DNA from: a virus
Reading direction: 5' to 3' (one strand)
IMG/VR virus record: IMGVR_UViG_3300042549_000828
Location: 1 to 36,165 of that record
DNA length: 36,165 nucleotides
This document shows, piece after piece, positions 22,296 through 30,777 of this stretch. A program made the position numbers and the translations under genes. A model generated the notes under the pieces. The model had not been told where the DNA came from. It did not search any database and saw only the letters and a list, made by a program, of their open reading frames with translations. Numbering within the stretch: the first letter of the stretch is position 1; every line of letters starts with the position of its first letter.

Positions 22296-23932
22296 CATTA
22301 GAGCAACAGAAAGCCATTGCACTAGCAAAAGCAAGGCTTCGCGCTCAAGAATTAGAACAGCCTGAACAAGCCGCCCCAGAGCGTAGCCTGTATCAACAAG
22401 TTGAAGACATATCTGTTGGTATTGCTAGAGGCGCTTTAGACCCAATTGAAGGTGTCCGGCAGGCTTTTCGCCGTGGCGCTGAATACGTTACTTCATTAGG
22501 TGGTCTAGCGCCGGAAACTGGTCTTGCTAAAGCAATTCGTGCAGAGCGAGAAGAATTTGAAGCGGACATGAAACGCCGCGAGGCCATGTATCAAGCCCAA
22601 CGCAAATTAGCTGGCCGCGAAGGGTTCGATGTTTCTAGGCTTATTGGGAATATAGTTAGCCCGGTCAATGTGGTTGCCGCTGGCGCTCCAGCCGCTCAGA
22701 TTCCTCGTGTTGCTCAAGCAGCCGCATCTGGTGGTGTTGCTGGATTGACACAACCAGTCATGGAAGGCGACTTCGCAACAGAAAAAGCAAAACAGGTTGG
22801 GATAAGCGCGGCGCTTGGGCCCGTTCTTGATATTGCTGCTAGGCCGATAGCAAGTTTTATTTCTCCCGCAGTTCGACCAGAAATTGAAACTTTGCGCCAA
22901 GCGGGTGTTGATGTTTCAAAAATTACACCAGGACAGAGAAGCGGTGGAGCGGTCCAACGCATTGAGCAAGGATTAACCAGTATTCCATTATTGGGTGATG
23001 TTGTAGCTGGTGCTCAACGCCGTGGTTTTGAAGAAATGAATGTTGGCGTGATTAACCGCGCACTTGGAAACATAAATGAACAAGTTCCAAAAGGAATGAC
23101 TGGTCGCGGTGCTATTGAATTTGCAAACAAAAAAATTAGCAACACCTATGATGAAGTATTGGGAAAAATTACAGTAACTAGAACCCCAGATTTTGAAGAT
23201 CAGATAAAACAAGTTGTTCTTGGTTATGCAGAGTCTGGCGTACTAAGCGAAGCAAAAGCAAACCAACTTCAAAAATTTGCCACCAGTCAAATTCTTGGAA
23301 AATTCAAGAATGATAAAATGACCGGCAATCAAGCAAAAAGCATTGACAGTTCTCTTGGTAGACTTGTTTCTCAGTATTCACGTTCAGATGGTGAAAATGC
23401 TATTTTTGGAGAAGCATTGCTTGATATGCAACTTGCATTGCGCGACCTATTAGGACAACAAGATACAAGCGGAAAAATTAAAGCCGCTAACGCAGCATTT
23501 GCAGATATGGTAAGAGTTAATCGTGCTGCCGGGTTAATTGGCGCAGAAGGTGGAGTTTTTACAGGAAATCAACTGTTGTCGGCCATACGGGCAGCAGACG
23601 AATCAAAAAGAAAAACTGCATTTGCACAGGGAACCGCTAGGATGCAAGATATTGGCGAAGCGGCAAAAGAAGTGTTTGGCACAAAAGTTCCTGATTCTGG
23701 CACAACCTTCCGAGGTTTGACTGGTCTTGGCGCTTTAGGTGGCGCAGGACTAGCCACAGATTTTTTATCACAAGGTAATTTAATTCTTCCAGGATTGCTG
23801 ACGGCAGCTTATACCCCAGTTGGGCAACGAGTAACGATGCCGTTATTTTATTCACGACCAGAAATTGCCCAACAAATTGGACAGGCAACTAGAAGGGTCG
23901 CCCCAACACTAGCCCCACAGTTTCAACAATAA
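22280..23932 (+). CDS. Large ejection-type internal virion protein
   Basis: A 550-residue, largely helical protein (start MAEQMTLEQQKAIALAKARL). ATG 22280 is preferred over the open frame from 22247. It contains hydrophobic Ala/Gly segments (PVNVVAAGAPAAQIPRVAQA; GLGALGGAGLATDFLSQGN) that could cross membranes. It is the largest ejection candidate and the last before the fibre genes. Low GC and AT-ending codons suggest a different history from the capsid block. Confidence 0.6.
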   Translation: MAEQMTLEQQKAIALAKARLRAQELEQPEQAAPERSLYQQVEDISVGIARGALDPIEGVRQAFRRGAEYVTSLGGLAPETGLAKAIRAEREEFEADMKRREAMYQAQRKLAGREGFDVSRLIGNIVSPVNVVAAGAPAAQIPRVAQAAASGGVAGLTQPVMEGDFATEKAKQVGISAALGPVLDIAARPIASFISPAVRPEIETLRQAGVDVSKITPGQRSGGAVQRIEQGLTSIPLLGDVVAGAQRRGFEEMNVGVINRALGNINEQVPKGMTGRGAIEFANKKISNTYDEVLGKITVTRTPDFEDQIKQVVLGYAESGVLSEAKANQLQKFATSQILGKFKNDKMTGNQAKSIDSSLGRLVSQYSRSDGENAIFGEALLDMQLALRDLLGQQDTSGKIKAANAAFADMVRVNRAAGLIGAEGGVFTGNQLLSAIRAADESKRKTAFAQGTARMQDIGEAAKEVFGTKVPDSGTTFRGLTGLGALGGAGLATDFLSQGNLILPGLLTAAYTPVGQRVTMPLFYSRPEIAQQIGQATRRVAPTLAPQFQQ

Positions 23933-23943
23933 CGGAGTAACAA

Positions 23944-24654
23944 ATGCCCAAGACCAAGATTTCGGAATACTCAACGACAAACGCGTTAAACACCGATATC
24001 GAGAGTATTAACATTGACGAGGGTTGTGCTCCCTCTGGTATCAACAACGCCATCCGTGAGCTCATGGTTCACCTCAAGGAGTTCCAGACCGGTGCTTCTG
24101 GCGATCCGCTGACGGTGTCCGGAAACTTTGTTGCGTCCAACACCGCTACACTTTCTGGCATCCGCTACCCGGTGGCAGACGGTACAAGCGGTCAGGTTCT
24201 AGCAACCAACGGCTCGGGCGTGCTGTCGTTTACGACCGCAGCTTCCGGTGATGTAACGACCACGGGAAACCAGACGCTCACCAACAAGACGATCAACACA
24301 TCTACCCTGACTGATCCGGTTATTACTGGTGCAATCCTAGAAGATGTCTACACAATTTCTGATGGCGCAGCGTTTGAGATTGATCCTGGTAACGGCACGA
24401 TTCAGCTGATCACTCTTGGTGCAAGCCGTACTCCGAAGGCAACCAACTTTGCTGCTGGTGAGTCAGTAACGTTGATGGTTGATGACGGTACTGCGTACAC
24501 GCTCACCTGGACTGATGCTACCTTTGGTGGCTCTGGTGTGGTGTGGAAGACTGACGGTGGTGTTGCGCCTACGCTGAACACTTCTGGCTACACAGTTATC
24601 GTTCTGTGGAAAGTATCTACACAGGTGTATGGTGCTCGTGTTGGCAACGCCTAA
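23944..24654 (+). CDS. Tail fibre protein
   Basis: A 236-residue protein. The start (MPKTKISEYSTTNALNTDIE, then NIDEGCAPSGINNAIRELM) is the common particle-attachment domain of podoviral tail fibres. A repeat typical of phage fibres follows (GNQTLTNKTINTSTLTDPVI), then a beta-rich C-terminal head. It uses the initiation sequence GGAGTAAC shared with the next two genes. Confidence 0.8.
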   Translation: MPKTKISEYSTTNALNTDIESINIDEGCAPSGINNAIRELMVHLKEFQTGASGDPLTVSGNFVASNTATLSGIRYPVADGTSGQVLATNGSGVLSFTTAASGDVTTTGNQTLTNKTINTSTLTDPVITGAILEDVYTISDGAAFEIDPGNGTIQLITLGASRTPKATNFAAGESVTLMVDDGTAYTLTWTDATFGGSGVVWKTDGGVAPTLNTSGYTVIVLWKVSTQVYGARVGNA

Positions 24655-24664
24655 GGAGTAACCA

Positions 24665-26644
24665 ATGCTTGCTAAAAAAGGATTAATGACTGCACCTGCG
24701 GCAGTTGCTCAGTATGTTGAGGACGTCTTCTCAACGTATCTCTACACCGGCAACAGCTCTACACAGACCATCACCAACGGCATAGACCTGTCTGGTGAGG
24801 GCGGTCTTGTTTGGATAAAAGGTAGAAGCGGTGCAACAGGACACCGATTTACGGACACCGTTCGTGGAGCAACCAAATCTCTTGCGTCTAATTCAACAGT
24901 TGCAGAAGCAACCGAATCTACTGGTTTAACTGCGTTTAGCGGAACAGGTTTTACTATTGGTGCCGATGCAGACTATAACACAAACGCTGCCACCTATTGC
25001 TCCTGGACTTTTAGAAAAGCAGAGAAGTTTTTTGATGTAGTTACTTATACTGGTAATGGCTCCAATCGTACTATCAGCCATAACCTTGGCTCTGTTCCCG
25101 GTTGTATCATCGTCAAGCGCACAGATACCACAGGTGATTGGCAGGTCTATCACAGAGCCAATACTGCCAACCCAGAGACAGATTATCTTGTTCTTAACAC
25201 CACAGCAGCAACCGCAGACTCAGATACTCGCTGGAACGACACGCTTCCAACTAGCACAGTCTTTAGCCTTGGCACAGACGCAACTGTAAACGCCAATAGT
25301 GGAACTTACGTTGCCTACCTCTTCGCCCATGACGCAGGTGGCTTTGGTGATGACGGCGATCAGAGCGTAATTAAGTGTGGCTCCTATACTGGCAACGGGT
25401 CTACAACTGGGCCAACAATTGATCTTGGTTGGGAACCACAATGGGTTTTGATTAAACAATCAACACAGTCTGGAAATAGATGGACAGTCACAGACAATAT
25501 GCGTGGTTTTCCGGTTACTTCAGCAGCGCAGCAACAAATTCTTCAGCCTCATAATACCGATGCTGAAGTTGGTGTTATGTACATTCAACCAACCTCAACT
25601 GGATTTAAGGTTGTTGACGTTGATGCTGATGTAAATTCAAGCGGAGAGACCTACATCTACATCGCCATTCGCCGTGGGCCGATGAAGACTCCTACGGATG
25701 CCACTAAAGTCTTTACTCCCACGGTCTACACAGGCACTAACGTAGACAATCGCTTGATTGATACCACGATTGCTCCTGACTTTGTGATGATCCGTCAGCG
25801 TGACGACACCGTAGTTCCTGGTATGTATACAGGCGCTCAGTTGACAGGTCAGGAGTTCTTAATTACTGGCTCCACCAACGCTGGTGCAACAGACGCAGAC
25901 TCATTCGATGCTCAGATTGTCAGCGCCGTGGAGTACGGTAACGCCTTCTCATCCATGTCCGGTGTCTGGGTAGGTAACGATACCATTCGTAAGTTCAACG
26001 CCAACACCACCAGCAACAACCATGTCATCCATGCGTTTAAGAGAGCGCCTGGGTTCTTTGATGTGGTGTGTTATACGGGTACAGGGTCTGCACAAAGTAT
26101 CAGTCACAATTTAGGCGTAACTCCAGAATTTGTTATTACAAAAAGAAGAAGCACAGCAGAAGATTGGTTTACTTGGGGAAGTAATTCAACCTCCTATATG
26201 AAAACAAACGCGAATAGTCTTTCGCAAACTAATACAGCAATTTTTAACGGTGCATCATCAACCACATTTAATGTTGGTTCAAACGCGGCCGCAAACGCAA
26301 GTGGCGAAACATTCATTGCATTATTATTTGCTTCTTGTTCTGGGGTTAGTAAAGTTGGAACTTATACTGGTAATGGTAGCAACCAAACCATTAATTGCGG
26401 ATTTACTAATGGTGCTCGTTATGTACTAATCAAGCGCACCGATGATGCAGGTGATTGGTGTGTATTTGATAGTGCGAGAGGCATTGTTGCTGGAGATGAC
26501 CCTTTTGTGCAGTTTAATTCAACTGCTGCCGAAGTAACAAACGAAGATGCGGTTGATACTGCTAATTCTGGATTTGTTATAAACGAAACAACCGAAGCGT
26601 TAAATACTAACAACGCAACCTATATTTACCTAGCAATTGCATAA
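24665..26644 (+). CDS. Repetitive tail fibre / receptor-binding protein
   Basis: A 659-residue protein built from about six repeats whose units begin with Y-T-G-N-G-S-x-x-T-I-x-x-N/G-L-G (near residues 27, 125, 240, 355, 470 and 567). Each is followed by a strand-rich W-V-x-I-K-R/Q module and an ITF(N/A)LFA-like end, and each about 100-115 residues long. This looks like a concatenated lectin- or carbohydrate-binding-like domain. Codon use becomes more A/T-rich after about 26090, suggesting that the last two repeats have a different origin. Confidence 0.75.
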   Translation: MLAKKGLMTAPAAVAQYVEDVFSTYLYTGNSSTQTITNGIDLSGEGGLVWIKGRSGATGHRFTDTVRGATKSLASNSTVAEATESTGLTAFSGTGFTIGADADYNTNAATYCSWTFRKAEKFFDVVTYTGNGSNRTISHNLGSVPGCIIVKRTDTTGDWQVYHRANTANPETDYLVLNTTAATADSDTRWNDTLPTSTVFSLGTDATVNANSGTYVAYLFAHDAGGFGDDGDQSVIKCGSYTGNGSTTGPTIDLGWEPQWVLIKQSTQSGNRWTVTDNMRGFPVTSAAQQQILQPHNTDAEVGVMYIQPTSTGFKVVDVDADVNSSGETYIYIAIRRGPMKTPTDATKVFTPTVYTGTNVDNRLIDTTIAPDFVMIRQRDDTVVPGMYTGAQLTGQEFLITGSTNAGATDADSFDAQIVSAVEYGNAFSSMSGVWVGNDTIRKFNANTTSNNHVIHAFKRAPGFFDVVCYTGTGSAQSISHNLGVTPEFVITKRRSTAEDWFTWGSNSTSYMKTNANSLSQTNTAIFNGASSTTFNVGSNAAANASGETFIALLFASCSGVSKVGTYTGNGSNQTINCGFTNGARYVLIKRTDDAGDWCVFDSARGIVAGDDPFVQFNSTAAEVTNEDAVDTANSGFVINETTEALNTNNATYIYLAIA

Positions 26645-26653
26645 GGAGTAATC

Positions 26654-27100
26654 ATGTATAGAGTACGTTCAACTGGCGAAGTCTTATCTCAAGGACAAGT
26701 CAGGAGCCAAAACCCAAACACATCCTTTCCTAAAACATGGTCGCCAGAGTTGGTCAACAACCTCGGCCTAGACCCTGTTCTGGAGACACCAGCACCCACC
26801 ACGACACGATATCAAACTGCTTTTAAAGACGGTGTAGAGCAGGTTGGAGGCAACTGGGTGTGGAAATGGTCGATTGCCGAGATGGACGATGAAGCCAAGG
26901 CTGCGCTGGATGCACAACAGGCCGAGGCTGTACGCTCCACTCGTGATGCTAGGCTTGCAGAAACAGACTGGGTAGTCATTAAGAACCTAGAACTAAACCA
27001 GAATATCCCTGGCATCTGGGAAGTCTACCGTCAAAACCTACGCGATCTACCCAAACAGGCAGGCTTTCCTTGGGACATTACCTGGCCGGTGAAACCATGA
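26654..27100 (+). CDS. Tail fibre assembly chaperone
   Basis: A 148-residue protein with the hallmark C-terminal region of phage tail-fibre assembly chaperones (helix VRSTRDARLAETDWVVIKNL, followed by a short V-Y-R-Q-x-L-R-D-L-P-x-Q-x-G-F-P segment and P-W-D-I-x-W-P end). The location directly after the fibre genes fits. It would help the fibre trimer fold. Confidence 0.85.
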   Translation: MYRVRSTGEVLSQGQVRSQNPNTSFPKTWSPELVNNLGLDPVLETPAPTTTRYQTAFKDGVEQVGGNWVWKWSIAEMDDEAKAALDAQQAEAVRSTRDARLAETDWVVIKNLELNQNIPGIWEVYRQNLRDLPKQAGFPWDITWPVKP

Positions 27101-27267
27101 CCACAGAGGCTACAAAACACGCCGTAGACGCCATTTCTGTTGCCACGGTAATAGGAACCCTGGCCGAAGTATTACCGGCCATTGCAGCCCTTTTTACGAT
27201 CATCTGGACGGGTTTTCGTATATACGAATTGGACACGGTTCAGAATTGGCTCAAGCATAAGAAATGA
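27097..27267 (+). CDS. Small membrane protein, candidate holin
   Basis: A 56-residue protein with one or two short transmembrane segments (VATVIGTLAEVLPAIAALFT, then IIWTGFRIYE) and a basic end (WLKHKK). The start overlaps the previous stop as ATGA, and the end overlaps the next gene in AAGAAATGA. Such proteins near lysis genes are commonly called holins. A second holin candidate lies at 29071. Confidence 0.6.
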   Translation: MTTEATKHAVDAISVATVIGTLAEVLPAIAALFTIIWTGFRIYELDTVQNWLKHKK

Positions 27268-27707
27268 CCACAATCGCCGCCAAGGCTTCTACGGGAGAAA
27301 TTGCCGCAGATAGCATGGTCAGCGGCGATGATTCCTTTTATCTCGTGCAAAAACTGAGACTTGGCAAGGGTTCTATATACGGGGCTTGCGGAGATTGGGA
27401 TAAATGCTTGAAAATGCTACAAGTATTGGAGTCTGGGGGTGACCTGGACTCCGATACTGATGTAACCGTTCTTGAGATCAGAAGTGATGGTCTGTGGATA
27501 TATGAGGGGACCATCATTCCTGCTCGCATTAAGAACGACTTTTGGGCAATTGGAACCGGGGCTAATTTCGCTATCGCGGGGATGCACTTAGGGCTGTCTC
27601 CTGCCGAAGCCGTAAAACTAGCCTGTCAGTACGACACCAGTTCGCACGAGCCCGTGGACGAAATGCGATTAGGAGGAGTTCGTGGCAGGAAAAAAAGTAT
27701 CGGATGA
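27264..27707 (+). CDS. Proteasome/HslV-like Ntn hydrolase
   Basis: A 147-residue protein resembling the HslV peptidase subunit. It starts MTTIAAKASTGEIAADS. After Met removal, Thr2 would be the nucleophile, Asp16 corresponds to HslV Asp17, and Lys30 in VQKLRL to the catalytic Lys33. AIGTGANFAIAGMHLGLSP matches the HslV IGSG-helix region, and a YDTSSHEPV segment the end of the fold. The usual length for HslV is about 175, so this is compact. It overlaps the membrane-protein gene and the phosphoesterase gene. Role unknown: virion maturation or host-protein cleavage are options. Confidence 0.7.
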   Translation: MTTIAAKASTGEIAADSMVSGDDSFYLVQKLRLGKGSIYGACGDWDKCLKMLQVLESGGDLDSDTDVTVLEIRSDGLWIYEGTIIPARIKNDFWAIGTGANFAIAGMHLGLSPAEAVKLACQYDTSSHEPVDEMRLGGVRGRKKSIG

Positions 27708-28623
27708 GCTAATAATTGAGGCACTAAAGAGGCTCGGCAGTCCAGCACACGCAGCTAAAGAGTTGGGGATGGATGTAACCAATGTCTACAAAAGACGCGA
27801 CATCATCCAAAAGCGTTACGGAATAAGCCTTCCTAGTTTTAACGCCACCCAAGAATCTGTTGTAAAAACCATCATCCCTGAGAACAAGCGGATCATCCAG
27901 CATCAGGTGGATAACGGTCATGTTCTCATTGCCTCCGACTGCCACTACTGGCCCAACGAAGTCACGGTCGCTCACCAAGCATTTGTGACGCTACTAAAAG
28001 AGTTCAAGCCCAAGACCATCATCCTAAACGGTGATGTATTTGATGGCTCTCGTATCTCTCGGCACGAGCCCCTGATGGGAACCAATCCACCAACTCCAAA
28101 GCAGGAGATCGAAGCCTGCCAGGATCGCCTAGATGAGATCAGGAACGCTAGTAAGAACGCTCGTTGTTTCTGGACTTTTGGTAACCACGATGTCAGGTTG
28201 CACCGCTATATTGCTGTCAACGCTGCTGAGTTATCCGACTTCCCCGATCTTTTCTCATACTTCCCAGGCTGGCACACAGGCTGGCGAGTAGACATAAACG
28301 AGAATGTAATCGTTAAGCACAGATGGCATAACGGAGTCCACGCTACTTACAACAATGCTCTGAAGGCTGGCAAGACATTGGTAACAGGACACTTACACAA
28401 ACTGCAAGTCACGCCGTATTCCGATTACAACGGTCGTAGGTACGGCGTAGACACAGGAACCCTTGCGGAACCTTACGGAGATCAATTTGTATATACAGAA
28501 GGCAACCCGGTGAACTGGTGCTCGGGGTTTGCGGTGCTAACATTCAGAAATGGCAAATTATTACCACCAGAATTGTGCGAAGTGATTGACGGAGAGGCTT
28601 ACTTTCGGGGAGAGAAAGTATAG
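27682..28623 (+). CDS. Calcineurin-like metallophosphoesterase with N-terminal helix-turn-helix
   Basis: A 313-residue two-part protein with a GTG start preceded by AGGAGG. Residues 6-46 (IIEALKRLGSPAHAAKELGM, then a recognition-like helix) form a helix-turn-helix of the terminase/Fis type. Residues 80-300 form a metallophosphoesterase: Asp86-x-His88, GD 117-118, GNHD 167-170, and GHLH 236-239 with a further His at 214 and 220. It may act on nucleic-acid ends or phosphate esters at DNA sites chosen by the HTH. Similar proteins are found in phages without a known role. Confidence 0.8.
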   Translation: MAGKKVSDELIIEALKRLGSPAHAAKELGMDVTNVYKRRDIIQKRYGISLPSFNATQESVVKTIIPENKRIIQHQVDNGHVLIASDCHYWPNEVTVAHQAFVTLLKEFKPKTIILNGDVFDGSRISRHEPLMGTNPPTPKQEIEACQDRLDEIRNASKNARCFWTFGNHDVRLHRYIAVNAAELSDFPDLFSYFPGWHTGWRVDINENVIVKHRWHNGVHATYNNALKAGKTLVTGHLHKLQVTPYSDYNGRRYGVDTGTLAEPYGDQFVYTEGNPVNWCSGFAVLTFRNGKLLPPELCEVIDGEAYFRGEKV

Positions 28624-28630
28624 GGAGATA

Positions 28631-29071
28631 ATGAGTGACCCGATTGAGACTACACGGGCGGCACTAGGCAGTATAAAAGAAGCAGTCAAAGTCGGACGAG
28701 AAATAAAGGAAACTGCTAGGGAGGTCAACACCTTCCTAGACGAGGAAGCAAAAGCCCGAGTTGCGTGGAAGCGCAAGCAACAACAGATGATGCGCCGTGG
28801 CGACATGGTGTGGATGGAAGCAATAGACGAGTACCGGATCATCCGACAGATCCGCGAAGCCGAGCAGGCAATGTACCGAGAAGTGGAGCGCGAGTTTGGC
28901 CGCTCTGCTGTCAGCGAAGTCAAATCCCTAATCAACCAATTACGAAAAGACCATCGGGAGTTAAACGATGAGTTCTACCGCAACCGTATGCAGGCCCGCA
29001 GGGAGTGGGGAGGACTTCTTCTCATTTCTGCAATCGTGTATGGAATTCTCAAAGCAACTGGAGCTTTATAA
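28631..29071 (+). CDS. Coiled-coil protein with C-terminal membrane anchor
   Basis: A 146-residue, highly charged helical protein (long Glu/Arg/Lys heptads, residues 15-120) with one C-terminal transmembrane segment (GGLLLISAIVYGILKATGAL). ATG 28631 has GGGAG upstream; the open frame extends to 28586 without a good site. A long coiled coil plus membrane anchor in a lysis region suggests a spanin-like role, though the anchor is at the opposite end from Rz. No lipoprotein partner is found. Uncertain. Confidence 0.6.
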   Translation: MSDPIETTRAALGSIKEAVKVGREIKETAREVNTFLDEEAKARVAWKRKQQQMMRRGDMVWMEAIDEYRIIRQIREAEQAMYREVEREFGRSAVSEVKSLINQLRKDHRELNDEFYRNRMQARREWGGLLLISAIVYGILKATGAL

Positions 29072-29577
29072 TGCTATCTTTACTCTCTACCCTTGGCGGG
29101 TTGTTAATCTCTGGCTTACCGAAAGTCTTAGACTTCTTTCAGAACAAGTCCGATCAGTCTCACGAAATCGCCCTTGCTAGACTGCAAAATGAAATGCAGT
29201 TGCAGATGATGGCCCAGGGTTTCGCTGCCCAGGCAAAGATAGAAGAGATCCGCACCGACCAGGTAGCAATGCAGTCCGAGGCCAAGATGACCGAAGCCGC
29301 CTTGGATCACGACAAAAAGGTCATGGACAAGGCAAGCAAGTGGGCGGTCAACTATGTCGCCACCGTCCGTCCCACCGTCACCTATATCTTTGTTCTAGAG
29401 CTCGTGCTGATCAACATGGGTCTGGTCTACTTCCTGCTCTTTAAGCAGGGTCTGGGAGCCCTGACCGTGGATCAGTTTATCGCCGCTACCGACCTTATCT
29501 TTTCCGAGGACGAGATGGCGATGCTGGGTGGAATTATCGGATTCTGGTTCGGTTCTAGAGGCTGGTCCAAGAAGTGA
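29071..29577 (+). CDS. Holin, three-transmembrane type
   Basis: A 168-residue protein with hydrophobic segments at about 1-23, 103-124 and 151-163. Between them lies a long charged helix (residues 30-90). This resembles the 3TM holins of phages and gene transfer agents. Its start is the TAATG overlap, and it directly precedes the endolysin gene. It would permeabilise the inner membrane to release the endolysin. Confidence 0.75.
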   Translation: MLSLLSTLGGLLISGLPKVLDFFQNKSDQSHEIALARLQNEMQLQMMAQGFAAQAKIEEIRTDQVAMQSEAKMTEAALDHDKKVMDKASKWAVNYVATVRPTVTYIFVLELVLINMGLVYFLLFKQGLGALTVDQFIAATDLIFSEDEMAMLGGIIGFWFGSRGWSKK

Positions 29578-30086
29578 AGACTTCGGACAAAGGCATCCAT
29601 GTGATGCACCTGTTTGAGGGGTACAGGGATAAGCCCTATCTCTGCCCCGCCCACCTTTGGACCGTGGGGTACGGGGAAGTCCTGTACCACGACCAGATCA
29701 AGCTGCCGATGGTCCGTAAGGACGGTTATAATGGACCCATTCGCAAGGAATACCCACTAAAAGATGCAGACAACAGAGTTTGGACCAAGGCCGAGATCGA
29801 GGAACGCTTCAAGAACCTGCTCGGCAGTTTTGAACGCGGTGTTCTTCGACTTGCTCCCAATCTATCTGGGCGTCAAGGTCTTTTTGACGCTTGTGTCTGT
29901 CTATCCTACAACATTGGGGTCGGCGGCTTCCAACGCTCTACGCTACGCCAGCGAATCCTACGCGATGAATCCCCTGACAGTATTGCTGACGGGTTCCTGA
30001 TGTACTCCAAGGCCGGAGGCAAGGAACTTGCAGGTCTGGTGCGCCGCCGCAAAGCAGAGGTCGCGCTATTTCTGGACAAGTCCTAA
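29574..30086 (+). CDS. Endolysin, lysozyme of the T4/lambda-P21 type (GH24)
   Basis: A 170-residue muramidase. The active-site pattern Glu15-x8-Cys24-x5-Thr30 (FEGYRDKPYLCPAHLWT) corresponds to T4 lysozyme Glu11-Asp20-Thr26, with Asp replaced by Cys, a replacement known to be tolerated in T4 lysozyme. WTVGYGEV and a C-terminal NIGVGGFQRSTL-RRRKAE region complete the fold. There is no N-terminal signal sequence, so export would depend on a holin. The GTG start at 29574 overlaps the holin stop (GTGA). It is tail-to-tail with the leftward operon and overlaps it by 21 bases. Confidence 0.9.
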   Translation: MKTSDKGIHVMHLFEGYRDKPYLCPAHLWTVGYGEVLYHDQIKLPMVRKDGYNGPIRKEYPLKDADNRVWTKAEIEERFKNLLGSFERGVLRLAPNLSGRQGLFDACVCLSYNIGVGGFQRSTLRQRILRDESPDSIADGFLMYSKAGGKELAGLVRRRKAEVALFLDKS

Positions 30087-30329
30087 AATTTTGGCTTTTA
30101 AAAGGTCGGTGACATCTGTACCATGCCGACCCTCAAACTCTTCTAGAAACCGCCTACGGGCCGATTTTGTGGGCTTTGCGAGGATATATCTAGCCAGACC
30201 CTCCAACCGCTTCTCAGAGTCCTGCCTGCACCACTCCATAAGTTCTTCTCGCGTTGCAACAAATTCACCTGTGCCTAGCAAATTCCTTGTGAAGAGATCT
30301 TCGGGCTTGGGAGACAACTCGGATGGCAT
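30066..30329 (-). CDS. Small protein of unknown function, end of leftward operon
   Basis: An 87-residue helical protein with many charged residues. It ends inside the 3' end of the endolysin gene (21-bp antisense overlap) and its start lies 65 bases within the HNH endonuclease gene, which may reflect insertion of the endonuclease upstream. An internal Met at 30239 is an alternative start. No motif is recognised. Confidence 0.65.
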   Translation of the reverse strand: MPSELSPKPEDLFTRNLLGTGEFVATREELMEWCRQDSEKRLEGLARYILAKPTKSARRRFLEEFEGRHGTDVTDLLKAKILGLVQK

Positions 30330-30777
30330 CTTTTTTCCGCTTGAAGGTTCCTAAGTGTATCCGCTGATGGTTGGCGCAGATATGTGCCTCGTAGTGCCCG
30401 CTGGGTCTTTTATAGACGCCTTTTGTATTGGTGGTGGTTCGCTGCTTGCGCCTGGAGTTCCAGCGGTTCTCCATCGCCGTGGCAGGTCGTAGGTTAGACA
30501 TCCGATTATCGGAAGGATTCCCGTTCCTGTGGTCAAGAGCATCCGGTAACCAACCCCGGTGGTAGAGCCAGACCAAACGGTGCTCCATATAGTACTTTTT
30601 GTATATACCGATTCTTATGTATCCCCGCTTATTAGGGGAGCCAGCAGGCTTCATGGCGTACCTACGATTCCACATCACATAAGCGGAATACTTGGCAAAC
30701 GCCTCTAGGGGTCTGGGTTTCCAGTAAAGCCTGCCACGCTTATAGGTAAAGATTGACCTAAGATATTCCTTGTTCAC
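30265..30777 (-). CDS. HNH homing-type endonuclease with AP2 domain
   Basis: A 170-residue protein. The HNH motif is built by His66-Arg (EHRLVWLYHRG), Asp82-His83 and the NPSDNRMSNLRPAT segment. Residues 117-165 form an AP2-type DNA-binding domain (KGVYKRPSGHYEAHI, HLGTFKRKKDA). This architecture is typical of free-standing phage homing nucleases that cut and copy themselves into related genomes. The GTG start overlaps the previous stop as GTGA. No intron is visible next to it. Confidence 0.85.
   Translation of the reverse strand: MNKEYLRSIFTYKRGRLYWKPRPLEAFAKYSAYVMWNRRYAMKPAGSPNKRGYIRIGIYKKYYMEHRLVWLYHRGWLPDALDHRNGNPSDNRMSNLRPATAMENRWNSRRKQRTTTNTKGVYKRPSGHYEAHICANHQRIHLGTFKRKKDAIRVVSQARRSLHKEFARHR

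Noticed and set aside
27682-27820. HTH region as a separate small terminase gene
   Set aside because: It is in frame and continuous with the phosphoesterase domain, and a better small terminase lies directly before the large subunit.
30265-30777. A group I intron around the HNH gene
   Set aside because: No interrupted host gene and no intron core motifs were found on either side; the gene is coupled by GTGA to its neighbour.
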